From NCBI GenBank assembly GCA_900549945.1, contig URQJ01000008.1:1-25837 (forward strand): DNA of 25,837 nt, in the 5' to 3' direction. This DNA comes from an uncultured Oscillospiraceae bacterium (GTDB taxonomy: Bacteria > Bacillota > Clostridia > Oscillospirales > Acutalibacteraceae). The notes under the pieces were generated by a model. That model had not been told where the DNA came from. It searched no databases and saw nothing but the letters and a program-made list of their open reading frames with translations. Positions 24,000 to 25,837 of the stretch are shown piece by piece. Each line of letters opens with the position of its first letter. Position 1 is the first letter of the stretch. The position numbers and the translations under genes were made by a program.

Positions 24000-25757
24000 T
24001 TATGCCCAAAGGGTCAAATGCTCTGCAATTGGGCCAAGCGCAAGCACGGGGAAAAATGTCAGTGCTGCAAAAATGTAAACCACAAACACCAGAATCACCG
24101 CAAAGCTGAAAGTGTCGGTATGCAGTGTACCGGCAGACTCGTTGACAAAGCGCTTTTTCATCAGAGATCCTGCAATTGCCAGCTGAATAACGATGGAGAG
24201 ATACCGGCCGAAGAACATAGCGAGTCCCGTTGTAATATTCCAGAACAAGGTGTTATCAGCCAAGCCTTCAAAGCCGGAACCGTTGTTTGCGGCAGAAGAA
24301 GAAAACTCATAAAGCACCTGAGAAAGCCCGTGGAAGCCCGGGTTTGTAATGCCCTCAAGTCCGGCCGGTGTTCCAACCGCCAAAGCAGAGAACGCCAGAA
24401 TCAGCAGCGGATGGATGATGATGCACAGCGCTGTCAGCTTCATTTCCCGGCCTTCAATCTTTTTGCCCAGATATTCCGGTGTTCGGCCAATCATCAGGCC
24501 ACAGATAAATACCGCCAAAATCGCATACATGATCATGTTCATGAGTCCGACGCCCTTGCCGCCAAACACAACGTTGAGCATCATGTGGAGCAGCGGGATC
24601 ATGCCGCCCAAGGGGGTCAAGGTATCATGCATGTTATTCACAGTACCGGTCGTAAAGGATGTTGTCGTGGTTGTAAACATCGCAGACTGTGCAATGCCAA
24701 ACCGCACTTCCTTGCCTTCCATACTGCCCATAGACTGGCTTAAACCAGCATCTGCAAGAGCCGGATTCCCTTGGCTTTCTGCCCAGAAGCAAACGGAAAG
24801 GCCAATCAGGAAAATAATGCCCATAGCGGCGAAAATGCTGCGGCCCTCACGCCCATACATCCAAACTGTAAAGCTCTTGCGGATCTTCCCCTGAGCCCTA
24901 TCCGGTTTTTCCTGTGCCATTTCGCGCTTGCGGTCGCGCACCATTTTGCCAAAGGTGATAACGCAGGCGCCCGGCAGAAGCATCATGGAATAAAGCTCAA
25001 TCAGATTGCTGATTATGGTCGGATTCTCAATAGGCGTGCTGGAGTTTGCACCCAAAAAGCCGCCGCCGTTTGTTCCTAAGTGTTTGATAATTTCCAATGC
25101 CGCAACAGGTCCCATGGCAATGATCTGTTTGGCGCCCTCAATGGTATCTACCACAACATTGCCGGAGAAGTTCTGCGGAACGCCCTGCCATACCAGCAGC
25201 AGGCCGCCGACGATAGAAAAGGGCAGCAGCACTCTTGTTGTGATACGGACCAAATCTGCGAAAAAGTTTCCTACATTGTCTTTCGTTTTCCCAGCCAAAC
25301 CGCGGATGAATGCAACACAGGCAGCATATCCGCTTGCTGCGGAAACGAACATCATAAATGTAATGACCAGCATCTGAGATAAGTAGGACAGCCCAGACTC
25401 GCCGGAATAGTGCTGGAGATTGGTGTTGGTCATGAAACTGATGATCGTATTGAAGGAAAGGGATTCCTCCATACCGCCGATTCCGTTGGGATTGAAAAGA
25501 GCGATACTTTGAATTCGCAAAATAATATATCCCAGAAGAATCATTACGCCATTCGTTGCAAGCAGAGCCAACGCGTATTTTTTCCAGTTCATTCCATTTT
25601 TCGGTTTAATGCCGCTGATTTTATAGATAACACCGTCTACGCGGTCAAAAACCGGGTCGGCAAAGGTATGTTTTCCAGCTGCGATATGATAAACATAAAT
25701 GCCTACTGGAATTACCATTATCAGATAAAGGATAATGGTCAATATAATTTGCAGCAT
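24000..25757 (-). CDS. kdpA: K+-transporting ATPase, potassium-binding chain
   Basis: Channel-like subunit that selects potassium. The 585-residue membrane protein shows the four degenerate selectivity-filter repeats: TNTNLQHYSGE (110-120), GTNGGGFLGANS (228-239), TSFTTGTVN (366-374) and SSAANNGSGFEGL (487-499). The length is slightly above the E. coli protein. GGAGGG lies 8 bases before the ATG. It heads the kdpABC run. The 80 bases upstream to the window end hold no recognised kdpF, and the promoter must lie beyond the window or within that short stretch. Confidence 0.98.
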   Translation of the reverse strand: MLQIILTIILYLIMVIPVGIYVYHIAAGKHTFADPVFDRVDGVIYKISGIKPKNGMNWKKYALALLATNGVMILLGYIILRIQSIALFNPNGIGGMEESLSFNTIISFMTNTNLQHYSGESGLSYLSQMLVITFMMFVSAASGYAACVAFIRGLAGKTKDNVGNFFADLVRITTRVLLPFSIVGGLLLVWQGVPQNFSGNVVVDTIEGAKQIIAMGPVAALEIIKHLGTNGGGFLGANSSTPIENPTIISNLIELYSMMLLPGACVITFGKMVRDRKREMAQEKPDRAQGKIRKSFTVWMYGREGRSIFAAMGIIFLIGLSVCFWAESQGNPALADAGLSQSMGSMEGKEVRFGIAQSAMFTTTTTSFTTGTVNNMHDTLTPLGGMIPLLHMMLNVVFGGKGVGLMNMIMYAILAVFICGLMIGRTPEYLGKKIEGREMKLTALCIIIHPLLILAFSALAVGTPAGLEGITNPGFHGLSQVLYEFSSSAANNGSGFEGLADNTLFWNITTGLAMFFGRYLSIVIQLAIAGSLMKKRFVNESAGTLHTDTFSFAVILVFVVYIFAALTFFPVLALGPIAEHLTLWA

Positions 25758-25837
25758 GCTGATTCCCTCCTGCTGGTTTTAAGGCAGCACCGCACAATTG
25801 CTGAGGCAAGCGCTGTCGAATCACCCATCAGGCAGGA

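Noticed and set aside
25758..25837. Possible c-di-AMP (ydaO-type) riboswitch or kdpF upstream of kdpA
   Set aside because: The 80 bases show a GGGTGATTCG-like piece and a small stem only; the conserved core of the riboswitch cannot be matched and no kdpF frame is visible. More upstream sequence would decide.

Overview
The window looks like a chromosomal contig piece from a GC-rich, low-branching Firmicute, most likely a Clostridia/Oscillospiraceae-type gut anaerobe. The evidence is the strong AGGAGG-type ribosome binding sites, several TTG/GTG starts, TTGACA-17-TATAAT style promoters, a SpoVB-like flippase, an LplB/LplC/lipoprotein sugar importer without its own ATPase, and the short eukaryote/archaeal-like ProS common in clostridia. 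The genus cannot be read from the sequence. Bases 1-51 are not biological: they are an Illumina P7 index adapter left on the contig end.

Layout. 52-1424: an aroE-aroK shikimate operon on the minus strand, with aroK cut by the contig end. 1469-3497: acpP and proS on the plus strand, each with its own promoter and terminator. 3555-5755: a two-gene plus-strand cassette, a Gfo/Idh/MocA sugar dehydrogenase and a TIM-barrel sugar isomerase/epimerase. 5756-7712: a cluster of terminators, a possible 45-residue ORF, and a type-B carboxylesterase behind a 19-bp-arm inverted repeat. 7756-10408: a minus-strand operon, prmA, a double GNAT acetyltransferase and an HD-domain hydrolase. 10439-12019: a SpoVB/MATE-like flippase running convergently into, and overlapping, a sugar ABC operon (11994-15731, permease-permease-lipoprotein) whose leader carries two palindromes. 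16128-17093: a second TIM-barrel isomerase/epimerase, divergent from an MFS transporter (17323-18588). 18661-19389: a Crp/Fnr-family regulator. 19575-19916: a TIGR04076-type small protein.

From about 20.1 kb to the end the DNA becomes clearly less GC-rich, with different codon use. This part holds kdpA-kdpB-kdpC (high-affinity K+ ATPase) on the minus strand plus a downstream gene of unknown function. No kdpD/kdpE sensor pair is present. The shift suggests either an acquired block or an assembly join.

How the genes may work together (inference): the 3.6-18.6 kb stretch reads as a dispersed carbohydrate or glycoside uptake and catabolism region. The importer and MFS carrier bring in sugar or glycoside, the esterase removes ester groups, the Gfo/Idh dehydrogenase oxidises a sugar carbon, and the two TIM-barrel enzymes isomerise or cleave the keto-sugar. 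At least three separate operator-like palindromes and a LacI/CcpA-type site lie at its promoters. No substrate can be named from the sequence.
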